Assembly (NCBI GenBank): GCA_030426805.1
Contig: JAUHXU010000002.1
Span: 620,001-684,000, forward strand
Source: a bacterium
Lineage (GTDB): Bacteria; Planctomycetota; JAFGQW01
Direction: 5' to 3'
DNA: 64,000 bases
Part shown: positions 34,295 to 42,704 of the stretch, piece after piece
How the letters are laid out: the number at the start of each line of letters is the position of its first letter
Position numbering within the stretch: position 1 is the stretch's first letter
Program-made: the position numbers and the translations under genes
Notes under the pieces: model-generated
Told to the model about the DNA's origin: nothing
What the model saw: the letters and a program-made list of their open reading frames with translations, nothing else
The model's database searches: none

Positions 34295-35530
34295 ATGCGA
34301 ACCACCGTACGCCTCGCCTGCTGCGCGATCCTGCTCGCGATCCACGCCGGAACCCTCACCGGACAGGCGCCGCGGCCCGGCACGTTCCTCGCGACGGACG
34401 AGTCCGGCGCGGTCTGGGAGATCGACCGGATCGGCAATGCGTTTCCGTTCACGACCCTGATCGCGCCGACGTGGGGCGTGACGTTCGATCCGGCCGGCGA
34501 CGCGATCGTCGCGGGGCGCGGCGCGCTGTGGCGCATCGACGCCCAGCGGCAAGTGACGACGATCGTCGCCGGGTTGCACGTCTCGCCGATCGGCGACGTC
34601 GAGATCGATTCGGCCGGGAACTACCTGCTCACCGCGTTCGGCAACAACCTCGTCACCGCGGTCAACCGGCGTGGTCAGCCGATCGGTGCGGTGCAGCTCG
34701 CCGGCGCGAACCGCGCCTGGGGGATGGGCATCGACCCGGTCTCCGGCGAGTTGCTCGTCGCGTCCGACGCCGGCATCTACCGGATCGATGCCGGTTTCAC
34801 CGCCGCGACGCTGATCCGGGCCGCCTGGCCGGCCGCGTTCCTGCAAGGCGGGGCGATCGGTGCGAACGGGCGTTTCGTCTTCGCCGACGAGACGACCCGT
34901 GCGGTGTTCGAGATCGACACGCTCGGCAACGTCACGACGCTCACGACCGCGGGTGCGTTCGTCGACGTGGGCGAGGGCGTGACGGTCGATGAACTCGGCC
35001 GCACATGGGTGACCGACGACGGCGCGATCGTCGGGCCGACACAGAATCGACTCTTCGCGATCGGCGTCGGCGGCCTCGGGCTCACGACCGTGACGATCAC
35101 GAGCCAGGTGAGCGACGTGAACGGCCTCGCGGTCGTCCCGACGTTGCGTGCGGCCGCGACCGCGCCGACGGTCCGCGTCGGGATGACCGCGACGATCGCC
35201 GTCACCGCCGCGGGCGCACCCAACGCGCCGTTCGTCTTCGCGAGCGCGCTCGGCGCGACGACGGGCTTCCCGCTCCCCGGCGCCCGACGCTTCCCGCTCG
35301 ACCCCGACGGACTGTTCGCCGCGACCGCGGCCGACGCGCTGCCCACGGTGTTCGTCGGCTTCCGCGGACGGCTGACGCTCGGCGGGTCGGCCGGGTTGCA
35401 GATCCGCGTCCCGTCGGTCGCTGCCTTCGCGGGCATCACGATCCACACCGCGGGCATCACGCTCGATCCGCGCGCACCGGGTGGCATCCACCTCGTGTCG
35501 AACAGCGCACCCGTCGCGATCGTCCCGTAG
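34295..35530 (+). CDS. Secreted NHL/Vgb-like beta-propeller protein
   Basis: 411-residue exported protein. Signal peptide to about residue 24; residues 30-290 show repeated blades (LATDESGAVWEIDRIG, VEIDSAGNYLLTAFG, VTVDELGRTWVTDDG) like streptogramin-lyase/NHL propellers. The last roughly 110 residues (GRLTLGGSAGLQIRVPS, ending SNSAPVAIVP) form the C-terminal region that recurs in this window. It is related overall to the gene at 5932. GGGAG at 34283-34287 fixes the ATG. A TATACG box at 34274-34279 may be the -10; the minus strand reads TATACT over the same bases. Confidence 0.78.
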   Translation: MRTTVRLACCAILLAIHAGTLTGQAPRPGTFLATDESGAVWEIDRIGNAFPFTTLIAPTWGVTFDPAGDAIVAGRGALWRIDAQRQVTTIVAGLHVSPIGDVEIDSAGNYLLTAFGNNLVTAVNRRGQPIGAVQLAGANRAWGMGIDPVSGELLVASDAGIYRIDAGFTAATLIRAAWPAAFLQGGAIGANGRFVFADETTRAVFEIDTLGNVTTLTTAGAFVDVGEGVTVDELGRTWVTDDGAIVGPTQNRLFAIGVGGLGLTTVTITSQVSDVNGLAVVPTLRAAATAPTVRVGMTATIAVTAAGAPNAPFVFASALGATTGFPLPGARRFPLDPDGLFAATAADALPTVFVGFRGRLTLGGSAGLQIRVPSVAAFAGITIHTAGITLDPRAPGGIHLVSNSAPVAIVP

Positions 35531-35589
35531 GCGGGCTGGACTCGCGGGCCACGCCGTGCGAAGCTCTGCGGCGGAGAGGAGGGCGCACC

Positions 35590-36465
35590 GTGTGGCTCGG
35601 AGCCCATGTTTCGGTCGCGGGCGGACTCGCGTGCAGCGGCGCGCACGCGACGACGATTCGCGCGTCGGCGATACAGATCTTCACGCGTAATCAGCGCACG
35701 TGGCAGCACGCACCCCTGACCGACGACGAGGTCGCGGCGTTCCGGGCGGCGCGGACCGAAGCCGGGGTGCGCGTCGTGTTGTCGCATGCGTCGTACCTGA
35801 TCAACCTCGCGGCGACCGATCGGACGGTCGCGCGGCGGAGCGTCGCGGCGTTCGCCGAGGAGTTGCGCCGTTGTCGCCGCCTCGGGGTGGACGCGGTCGT
35901 CGTGCATCCGGGTGCGCACCTCGGTCGAGGCGACACCGCCGGGATCCGCACGATCGCGCGCAACCTCGATCGCGCCGTCTCGCTGGCCGACGGCACCGGT
36001 GACGTCGTGATCGCGCTGGAGACGACCGCCGGTCAGGGCAGTTCGATCGGCCATCGCTTCGAGCACTTGCGAGACATCCTCGCGGCGGTGAATCACGACG
36101 ATGCGCGCTACGGCGTGTGCGTCGACACGTGCCACGTCTTCGCCGCGGGCTACGACCTCCGCACGCCGGCGGCCTACGACGCGACGTGGCGTGCGTTCGA
36201 CCGCACGGTCGGCCGGCGCACGCTCACGGCGTTGCACCTGAACGACTCGCTCCGGCCACTCGGCAGTCGGCGCGATCGGCACGCCGAACTGGGGGATGGC
36301 GAGATCGGATTCCGGGCGTTCGCGCGCATGGCTCGCGATACTCGATTCGCCGAGTGCGCGGGCGTGCTCGAGACGCCCGGCGGGCTGCCGGTCTGGAAGC
36401 GGGACATCGCGCGCCTCGCGCGTGCGGCCCGTCGGCGGGCGGGAGCGGTCGCATGCTCGAGGTGA
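35590..36465 (+). CDS. nfo: Endonuclease IV (deoxyribonuclease IV)
   Basis: 291-residue AP endonuclease of base-excision repair with a TIM-barrel and a trinuclear zinc site. Readable elements are the N-terminal LGAHVSVAGGL, FTRNQRTW, VVHPGAHLG with metal-binding His, IALETTAGQG with metal-binding Glu, VCVDTCHVFAAGYD with Asp and His, and LHLNDS. GTG start at 35590 with GGAGAGGAGGG upstream. The end overlaps the ArfB gene by 13 bp. Confidence 0.95.
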   Translation: MWLGAHVSVAGGLACSGAHATTIRASAIQIFTRNQRTWQHAPLTDDEVAAFRAARTEAGVRVVLSHASYLINLAATDRTVARRSVAAFAEELRRCRRLGVDAVVVHPGAHLGRGDTAGIRTIARNLDRAVSLADGTGDVVIALETTAGQGSSIGHRFEHLRDILAAVNHDDARYGVCVDTCHVFAAGYDLRTPAAYDATWRAFDRTVGRRTLTALHLNDSLRPLGSRRDRHAELGDGEIGFRAFARMARDTRFAECAGVLETPGGLPVWKRDIARLARAARRRAGAVACSR

Positions 36466-36875
36466 CCGACACGATCCGGATCCCGGAGCACGAGATCGAG
36501 AAGCGCTTTTCGACGTCGAGTGGTCCCGGCGGGCAGAACGTGAACAAGGTGTCGACGCGCGTCGAATTGCGGTTCGACCTCGAAGCGACCGCGTCGCTGC
36601 CGGCGTGGGTGATCGCGAAGCTGCGCACGCTCGAGCGCAGTCGCATCACGAAGGACGGCGTGCTTCGGATCGTCTGCCAGGCGCATCGCGAGCAGGGGCG
36701 CAACCTGATCGAGGCGCGGGAGCGGCTCGCCGAGGCGATCCGCGCCGCGACACGCCGTCCGAAGGCGCGACGCGAGACGAAGCCGACGCGCGCCGCCAAG
36801 CGTCGCCGGGTCGACACGAAGCGTCGCCGGGGTGCGGTCAAACGCATGCGCGGTCGCGTCGGCAACGACGACTGA
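36453..36875 (+). CDS. arfB: ArfB-type peptidyl-tRNA hydrolase (ribosome rescue factor)
   Basis: 140-residue single-domain release factor homologue. The GGQ catalytic motif is at residues 26-28 in SSGPGGQNVNK, followed by SRVELRF-type strands and ITKDGVLRI. The C-terminal third is Arg/Lys-rich, as needed to insert into the empty mRNA channel of stalled ribosomes. There is no stop-codon-recognition domain, which separates it from PrfA/PrfB. It is translationally coupled to nfo (13-bp overlap). Confidence 0.92.
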   Translation: MLEVTDTIRIPEHEIEKRFSTSSGPGGQNVNKVSTRVELRFDLEATASLPAWVIAKLRTLERSRITKDGVLRIVCQAHREQGRNLIEARERLAEAIRAATRRPKARRETKPTRAAKRRRVDTKRRRGAVKRMRGRVGNDD

Positions 36876-37136
36876 GCCGACCGCGAACGAATTGCACGCC
36901 CACGGCCCGGGCGCGCAACCGCGCTAGCTGCCACGCACGACCACGACTTGCGCGCGTTCTCGGACCGAAACCCGGGCGCGGAACACTTTGCGCTCGTCGG
37001 CCCGCCGCACGCGTTCCGAATGATGCGGGGTCGACCGGGACCGGCTTGCGTCTCGGCGTCGAGGGTCGTGGCGTGACGCGGCCCGACGGATTCGGACGCG
37101 GCCGAGCGCCGCTCGAAACGAGGGGAAGGCCTCGCC
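36876..37136. other. Intergenic region, nothing recognised
   Basis: 261 bp between arfB and the next secreted protein gene. No tRNA, terminator with a T-run or clear promoter was found; GAGGGGAAGG at about 37119-37128 serves the downstream ATG. Confidence 0.5.
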
Positions 37137-38618
37137 ATGGTTCTCAGGGCTACGACGATCGTCGCCGCGCTCTTCGCCGCGACGACCGTGCTGACCGCGC
37201 AGATCGCGCCGATCGGCACCCAAGGTGCATATCCCGATCTCGCGCTCGACGACAAGGGCAATCTGCACCTCGTCTACGCGCGCAGCGGCAAGACGTACTA
37301 CCGGATGCTCGCCAAGGGCGCGAGCGCGTGGGGGCCCGAAGAGGCCACCGGCGCGAACGCATCGACCGACCATCGCCAGCAGCCGGACATCGCGATCGAC
37401 TCGCGCGGCGTGCTGCACGTGATGGGCGGCTCGACCTACGTGCAAAAGGTCAACGGGACGTGGACGTCGCCGCAGGCGCCGGGCATCAGCCGCGACCACC
37501 ACATCACGGTCGACTCGCGCGACACGGTGTGGGTCGTCTACCGCGGGCAGCGCGTCAGCGTGCGCAGCAAGCCGGTGAACAGCACGCAGTGGAGCGCGCC
37601 CCAGAACATCTACACGGTCGGATCCACCGACCACATCTACCCGGACATCACCGCGGGCACCGACGGCTCGGTGCACCTCGTCTTCCGCATGATGGAGCCG
37701 ACGAACTACGACTGCGGCTACATGAAGTTCGACGGCACGCGCTGGTCGGCGGTGGAGTGGGCGTGCCTGAAGGGGCGCCCGAAGATGGAAGAGGGGCCGC
37801 ACATCGCGCTCGATGCCAACAACGTCCCCCACGTCGCGATGCCCGAGGGCAACCTGCGCTACAACGTGCGCACCGGATCCGGCTGGCAGACGCCGGTGAC
37901 GGTCGCCAACAGCCAGGGCTTCTCGCGCGCCGAGCCGACGATCGCGATCGACAACGCGGGCAACCGCTACATCGGCGTGTGGGGCGGCAACGTCTTCATC
38001 TACAACGCCGCGAGCCAGTCGTGGGCGCAGCGCACGCTGCCGGGCGTCGTGCCGGGCCGTCCCGGCTTCGTCGACGTGATCAAGGCGGGCGCGACCGGTG
38101 CCTACATGGTCTACGAGACCGGGCAGACCGTGAACAAGGACCGCGGGGCCGGCCAGGCCGACCTGATCGTCGTGCACGTCAAGCCCGACGGGACGATGAC
38201 GCAGGCGGCGGGCGGCACGCGGCCGAACACGCAGGACCTGAGCATGAGCGCCGCCGAGGTCTCGGCGAGCGCCGGTGGAGCGGTCGTGTTCACGTTGGAC
38301 GCCGGTCCGTCGGAGGGCGGGCACGGCTACGCGCTGCTCGTGTCGGCGAGCGGCACGACACCGGGCGAGTCGCTGCCGAACGCGGTCCTTCCGCTCAACC
38401 TCGACGCGGTGAGCCGCCACGTCTTCCGGATGTCGAACTCGTGGGGCTACGAGTCGTTCGTCGGATGGCTCGACGGCGCGGGCACTGCGCAGGCGACGCT
38501 CCGCATCGCGCGTGGCGAACTCCGCGACCTGATCGGGTTCCAGTTCCACCTGGCGTTCCTGACGGTGCCGGTCACCGGCTACGCGTCGAACGCGGTCACG
38601 CTGCGGGTCTCGCCGTAG
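37137..38618 (+). CDS. Secreted BNR/sialidase-fold-like propeller protein
   Basis: 493-residue exported protein. Signal peptide to about residue 22; residues 25-370 carry Asp-box-like and blade repeats (YPDLALDDKGNLHLVY, PDIAIDSRGVLHVMGG, PHIALDANNVPHVAM, PTIAIDNAGNRYIGVWGG) typical of six-bladed propellers used for sugar binding or hydrolysis. No catalytic sialidase set is clear. The last roughly 115 residues (FTLDAGPSEGGHGYALL, then GWLDGAGTAQATLRI, ending in SP) are clearly similar to the end of the protein at 19829. Confidence 0.8.
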   Translation: MVLRATTIVAALFAATTVLTAQIAPIGTQGAYPDLALDDKGNLHLVYARSGKTYYRMLAKGASAWGPEEATGANASTDHRQQPDIAIDSRGVLHVMGGSTYVQKVNGTWTSPQAPGISRDHHITVDSRDTVWVVYRGQRVSVRSKPVNSTQWSAPQNIYTVGSTDHIYPDITAGTDGSVHLVFRMMEPTNYDCGYMKFDGTRWSAVEWACLKGRPKMEEGPHIALDANNVPHVAMPEGNLRYNVRTGSGWQTPVTVANSQGFSRAEPTIAIDNAGNRYIGVWGGNVFIYNAASQSWAQRTLPGVVPGRPGFVDVIKAGATGAYMVYETGQTVNKDRGAGQADLIVVHVKPDGTMTQAAGGTRPNTQDLSMSAAEVSASAGGAVVFTLDAGPSEGGHGYALLVSASGTTPGESLPNAVLPLNLDAVSRHVFRMSNSWGYESFVGWLDGAGTAQATLRIARGELRDLIGFQFHLAFLTVPVTGYASNAVTLRVSP

Positions 38619-38628
38619 ATCGCGTCGG

Positions 38629-38657
38629 TTGAGGGACACGCCGCCAGCGAGTATGCT
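38629..38657 (+). promoter_or_regulatory. Promoter overlapped by a palindrome, leaderless gene
   Basis: TTGAGG at 38629-38634 and TATGCT at 38652-38657, 17-bp spacer. The expected start of transcription (about 38664) coincides with the ATG at 38665. A perfect 9-bp inverted repeat (38640-38648 with 38655-38663) covers the -10 box, a possible operator. Confidence 0.7.
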
Positions 38658-38664
38658 GGCGGCG

Positions 38665-39351
38665 ATGTCCCGCTCACGACCGACCGCCCTCGTCTACGCG
38701 CTCGTCGCGCTCCTCGTCGCGTTCACCGGCTGCGCCGGCGAAGTCGCACCCGCGCCGCGGGCGTCGGAATCGGCGCCCCGTGACGACGCGCGGGTGCCCG
38801 AGGCGCCGCAAGCGCCGACCGTGCCGGAGCCGATCCGCGGCCCGCACGGCCTCTCGATCGAACCCGCCGCGCCGGAGGTCCTCGCGGTGCTCGCGGTCCG
38901 CGGGATTCCCTACACCGGACTGGCCGACGAGATCGCGCGCCTGCGCTTGCTGCTCGAGCGCCAGGGCATCGCGTCGGATGCGCCGGCCCGGGCGATCTAC
39001 ACCGAGGATCCGTCGATCGTCGACGGCGCCGAATACCGCTATCGGCTCGCGGTGCCGGTCGCCGCCGACGCCTACCCGCGCCCACCGCTGCTCCGCGTGC
39101 GTCGCGAGGCACGCATCTACGCGCGCGTCGCGCACCGCGGCGACTTCGACGTGGACTACCAGGTCCGCGCGTTCGAGACCGTGCCCCGCGCGATCATCGC
39201 GATGGGCTTCGCGATCGTCGGTCCGGTCGAAGAGGTCTACCGCTTCGAGGCGGGGAGCGACCCGTCGACCTGGGAGACCGTCGTGCGCTACCCGGTCGCG
39301 CCGCCAGCGAAGTCGAAACCCGAGCCCGAGGCGAAGCCGAAGAAGCGCTAG
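38665..39351 (+). CDS. Lipoprotein with GyrI-like (effector-binding) domain
   Basis: 228 residues. Signal peptide with lipobox Phe-Thr-Gly-Cys at about residue 23; a Pro/Ala-rich linker to about 60; then a fold like the GyrI/SOUL small-molecule-binding domain (VLAVRGIPYTGLADEIARL, AIYTEDPS, YARVAHRGDFDVDY). GyrI-like domains usually bind amphipathic ligands; here it would act in the periplasm. The Lys/Glu/Pro-rich C-tail is low-complexity. ATG 38665 is chosen over upstream starts because it lies just after the -10 box and directly before the signal peptide. Convergent 4-bp overlap with the next gene. Confidence 0.72.
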   Translation: MSRSRPTALVYALVALLVAFTGCAGEVAPAPRASESAPRDDARVPEAPQAPTVPEPIRGPHGLSIEPAAPEVLAVLAVRGIPYTGLADEIARLRLLLERQGIASDAPARAIYTEDPSIVDGAEYRYRLAVPVAADAYPRPPLLRVRREARIYARVAHRGDFDVDYQVRAFETVPRAIIAMGFAIVGPVEEVYRFEAGSDPSTWETVVRYPVAPPAKSKPEPEAKPKKR

Positions 39352-40112
39352 CGCGTCTTCGCGCGTTTCGCGTCGGGCGTGCCGGCGTCGAGGTGGACCT
39401 CCCACTGGTAGAACAGCAGCGTGAGGCTCTCGCCGTCGCGATCCTCGCTGATCGCGCGCGGGAAGTAGTTGTGGACGATCGTCCGGTAGGTGTAGTCGAT
39501 CCTCGGTGCGCGCGCGCGGCCGGGCACGCGACGACCGGCGAACCGCGTGAGCAGGTAGCGGTCGCCCGGGATCCACTGCGTCGACACGTCGAACCGGAGT
39601 CGACGGCCGACCGAGACGCGGCCGAGTCGCCCGCCGACCATGCGGTAGGTCATCAAGTCCCCGTCGGCCGGGCGGATGCGCCACGTGCGCTCGTCCACGC
39701 GTTCGACCGGTCCGTCCGGCACCGGGAATCCGGTGGGGAGCAGACCCGACTGCTCGATCAGCGTCTGCACCGTTCGGCGCCACCGATCGCGCGGCCGCAC
39801 GGTGCCGAGCGTGCGGTCCACGGTGAAGTCGAGTCGGCCGTCCGCGTACCGTAGGGTGCCCCAGAACTGGCCCGAGTCGGGGCGCGGCGTTCGGTAGTGG
39901 AGCCACCGGCCGTGGATCCGGCAACGCGCTTCGTCCACGACGTCACCCCACGTGTAGAGGCGGTCGAGGCGCTCGAAGAACGCCGCCGCCTCCGGCGACA
40001 GGGCAGCGGACGGGGCCTCGGCGGACGGCGTCTCCGGCTGTGCGAGCACGGGGGCTGCGAGGAGCCATGCCGCGACGGCGAGGCGCAGCGGCAGCGGGCG
40101 GGCGGGAGGCAT
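39348..40112 (-). CDS. Secreted protein of unknown function
   Basis: 254-residue exported protein. Signal peptide to about residue 23, then a beta-rich domain with several Trp and Arg repeats (GRWLHYRTPRPDSGQFWG and YRTIVHNYFPRAI). No family is recognised; the overall impression is a LolA/LolB-like or DUF beta-barrel-half fold, which is only a guess. The ATG at 40112 follows AGGAGAT. It shares four bases at its 3' end with the convergent lipoprotein gene. Confidence 0.65.
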   Translation of the reverse strand: MPPARPLPLRLAVAAWLLAAPVLAQPETPSAEAPSAALSPEAAAFFERLDRLYTWGDVVDEARCRIHGRWLHYRTPRPDSGQFWGTLRYADGRLDFTVDRTLGTVRPRDRWRRTVQTLIEQSGLLPTGFPVPDGPVERVDERTWRIRPADGDLMTYRMVGGRLGRVSVGRRLRFDVSTQWIPGDRYLLTRFAGRRVPGRARAPRIDYTYRTIVHNYFPRAISEDRDGESLTLLFYQWEVHLDAGTPDAKRAKTR

Positions 40113-40212
40113 CACGATCTCCTGCGGCGGCGTCGGTCGCCCCAGCATAGCGGATCCTGCGCGATCCCGCATCCCGCGGTTTCGCAGCGAGACGCCCGCC
40201 GCCTCCCCGGCG

Positions 40213-40241
40213 TTGCCGTGCTCACGGGTGCTCGATAGGAT
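40213..40241 (+). promoter_or_regulatory. Promoter for the CotH-kinase gene
   Basis: TTGCCG at 40213-40218 and TAGGAT at 40236-40241, 17-bp spacer; predicted leader about 33 nt with GGGAG at 40268-40272. Confidence 0.65.
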
Positions 40242-40280
40242 GAGGCGGCAGGAAAAACGAAGCAGTCGGGAGTGTGCTGG

Positions 40281-42704
40281 ATGCGTTGGACGACGTCTGT
40301 CTGGATCTGGGTTCTCGGGATCGCCCCGTTCGTCGCGGCGCAGCAGAAGCCGTTTTACGACGTGGGCACGATCGAGAAGATCGAGATCAACTTCAAGGAA
40401 TCGAACTGGCGCACGATCCTGCAGAACAACTGGCAGGCGAAGATCTACATCAAGGCCGAGGTCGTCATCAACGGCGTGCGCTTCCCCGATGCCGGCGTGC
40501 GCTACCGCGGCAACTCGACCTACTTCGCGCTCCCCGCGGGCAAGAACGACAAGCGCCCGTTCAAGATCGCGCTCGACGAGTTCGTCGAGCAGGAATACCA
40601 GGGCTACAAGACGCTCAACCTGAACAACAACCTCTACGACCCGACGATGGTGCGCGAGGTGATGGGGTACGAGCTGATGCGGCGCTTCATGCCGGCGCCG
40701 AAGTGCAACTACGCACGGCTGACGATCAACAACGAAGACTTCGGGATCTTCGTCAACACGCAACAGATCAACAAGGGCATGTTGCGCGAGTGGTGGGCCG
40801 ACGAGGACGGAAACCGCTACCGTGGCCAGCCGACCTCGATCTTTCGCTCCAACGACGCCGCGCTCGTCTGGCTCGGTTCGCAGCCCTCGTCGTATCAGTC
40901 GGCGTACGAGTTGAAGACCGAGCAGAGCGCGAACCCGTGGACCGACTTGATCAACCTGTGCGACAAGTTGAACAACACGCCGGCCAACCAGCGCATCCAA
41001 GAGGTGTCCAAGGTACTCGACGTCGACAACGCCCTTCGCTTCCTCGCCATCGGCGGTGTCGCGCTGTGGCTCGACGGCTACCTCGGCCGGTACGTCCACA
41101 ACTTCTACCTCTACAACGACCCGACCCACGGCCGCTTCAGCGTCATCCCGTGGGACCTCAACAGTTGCTTCGGCGGCTACACCGACACGCTGACCGTGCA
41201 GACGATGAAGACGGTCGATCCGTTCTGGCGCGAGAACGAGTCCGGTCGCCCGCGCCCGCTGTTCGGCAACCTCGTCGCGGATCCGCGCCTGCGCGCGCGC
41301 TACCTCGCGCATTTCCGGACGATGATGCGCGAGTGCACATGGGCGAAACTCCTCCCGCGGATCCAGCAACTCCAGGCGTTCATCGGGCCGGAGGTGCAGA
41401 ACGACCCCAAGCGCGTCTACTCGATGGCGTGGTTCACGCAGTGCGTGACGCAGGACATCATGGTCACGTCGACTCGGCCGCTGTCGAGCCTCAAAGGGGC
41501 GATCGACGAGCGCGCACAGTTCCTCGCGACGCATCCGGAGATCGTGAAGGTCGCCCCGACGCTGTCGAACCTGGTGCACATGCCGACGAGCCCGTCGGCG
41601 ACGACGCCGGTCGTCGTCAACGTCGCGGTGGCGGGCACGACGTCGACCGTGACGCTGCACCACCGGCAGCGCGGCGCGTTCATCGAGACGCGGATGTTCG
41701 ATGACGGGTTGCACGGCGACGGCCAGGCGAACGACGGCGTCTACGGTGCGACGATTCCGCCGGCGCCGCCGCTGGCGTCGATCGAGTACTTCGTGACCGC
41801 CAACTCGGACCTCGGGCAGGGCGGCGCGATGTCGATCCTGCCGGAGACCGGCGGCTTCAAGCCGAACGCCTACCGGGTCGGCGTGATCCCGGCGCCGGGC
41901 GGCGTGCAGATCCACGAGTTCCTCGCGAAGAACGACACCGGCATCCAGGACGAGATGGCGGAGTTCGAGGACTGGATCGAACTCGTCAACACGTCTGCCC
42001 AGCCGATCGACGTGTCGGGGATGTACCTGACGGACAACCTCGCGAACGCGACGAAGTGGCGGATCCCGAACGGCACGACGATCCCCGCCGGGCAGACGCT
42101 GCTCGTCTGGGCCGACGACGATCCGCTCGACGGCCCGATGCACGCGACCTTCAAACTCGGCGCGGCCGGCGAGGCGGTTGCGCTCTTCGCGACCGACGGC
42201 GTGACGCCACTCGACGCGATCGAGTTCGGGCCGCAGCGAGGGGACGTGTCGACCGGGCGGCTCGCCGGGTATCCGGCCGTCTGGGCCTCGTTCCCGAGTC
42301 CGACGCCCCGTGCGGTGAACACCGCCGTGCCGTGCAGCCACCTCGCCTACGGGAGCCTCGATTCGATCGTCGATCCGGTGGCGCTCTCGGCGACCGGTTC
42401 ACCGACGCTGGGCGGCACGGTCAACTACCGCGTCGCCGGCGGGCCGTTCTCGACGACCGGGGTGCTCGCGGTGGCCGTGGCCCCGTGGCAGGCGCCGTTG
42501 CCCGGTCTCGGTTCGCTGCTGATCGACCCGACGATCGGCGCGCTGTTGCCGATTCGTACCGACGCGATCGGTCAGGTCGTCGTGCCGATCGGGATTCCGA
42601 ACGCCGCGTCGCTCGGTGGCGCTGCGTTCTATCTGCAGGCGTACGTCCGCGGGGCGTCGACCGGCGGCTTCTCCAACGCGTTGATCACGCGGGTCTGCCC
42701 CTGA
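40281..42704 (+). CDS. Secreted CotH-kinase protein with lamin-tail domain
   Basis: 807-residue exported protein. Signal peptide to about residue 20; a CotH domain at about 35-400 with the conserved GVRYRGNSTY strand, LNLNNNLYDPTMVREVM, and WLDGYLGRYVHNFYLY...FSVIPWDLNSCFGG holding the kinase-like Asp residues. A small beta domain (about 430-530) is followed by a lamin-tail domain (IHEFLAKNDTG...FEDWIELVNTS, about 540-670) and a recurrent C-terminal region (about 695-807). CotH enzymes phosphorylate surface proteins in spore-formers; here the target is unknown. ATG 40281 is preferred to GTG 40272, which lies in the ribosome site. Confidence 0.88.
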   Translation: MRWTTSVWIWVLGIAPFVAAQQKPFYDVGTIEKIEINFKESNWRTILQNNWQAKIYIKAEVVINGVRFPDAGVRYRGNSTYFALPAGKNDKRPFKIALDEFVEQEYQGYKTLNLNNNLYDPTMVREVMGYELMRRFMPAPKCNYARLTINNEDFGIFVNTQQINKGMLREWWADEDGNRYRGQPTSIFRSNDAALVWLGSQPSSYQSAYELKTEQSANPWTDLINLCDKLNNTPANQRIQEVSKVLDVDNALRFLAIGGVALWLDGYLGRYVHNFYLYNDPTHGRFSVIPWDLNSCFGGYTDTLTVQTMKTVDPFWRENESGRPRPLFGNLVADPRLRARYLAHFRTMMRECTWAKLLPRIQQLQAFIGPEVQNDPKRVYSMAWFTQCVTQDIMVTSTRPLSSLKGAIDERAQFLATHPEIVKVAPTLSNLVHMPTSPSATTPVVVNVAVAGTTSTVTLHHRQRGAFIETRMFDDGLHGDGQANDGVYGATIPPAPPLASIEYFVTANSDLGQGGAMSILPETGGFKPNAYRVGVIPAPGGVQIHEFLAKNDTGIQDEMAEFEDWIELVNTSAQPIDVSGMYLTDNLANATKWRIPNGTTIPAGQTLLVWADDDPLDGPMHATFKLGAAGEAVALFATDGVTPLDAIEFGPQRGDVSTGRLAGYPAVWASFPSPTPRAVNTAVPCSHLAYGSLDSIVDPVALSATGSPTLGGTVNYRVAGGPFSTTGVLAVAVAPWQAPLPGLGSLLIDPTIGALLPIRTDAIGQVVVPIGIPNAASLGGAAFYLQAYVRGASTGGFSNALITRVCP

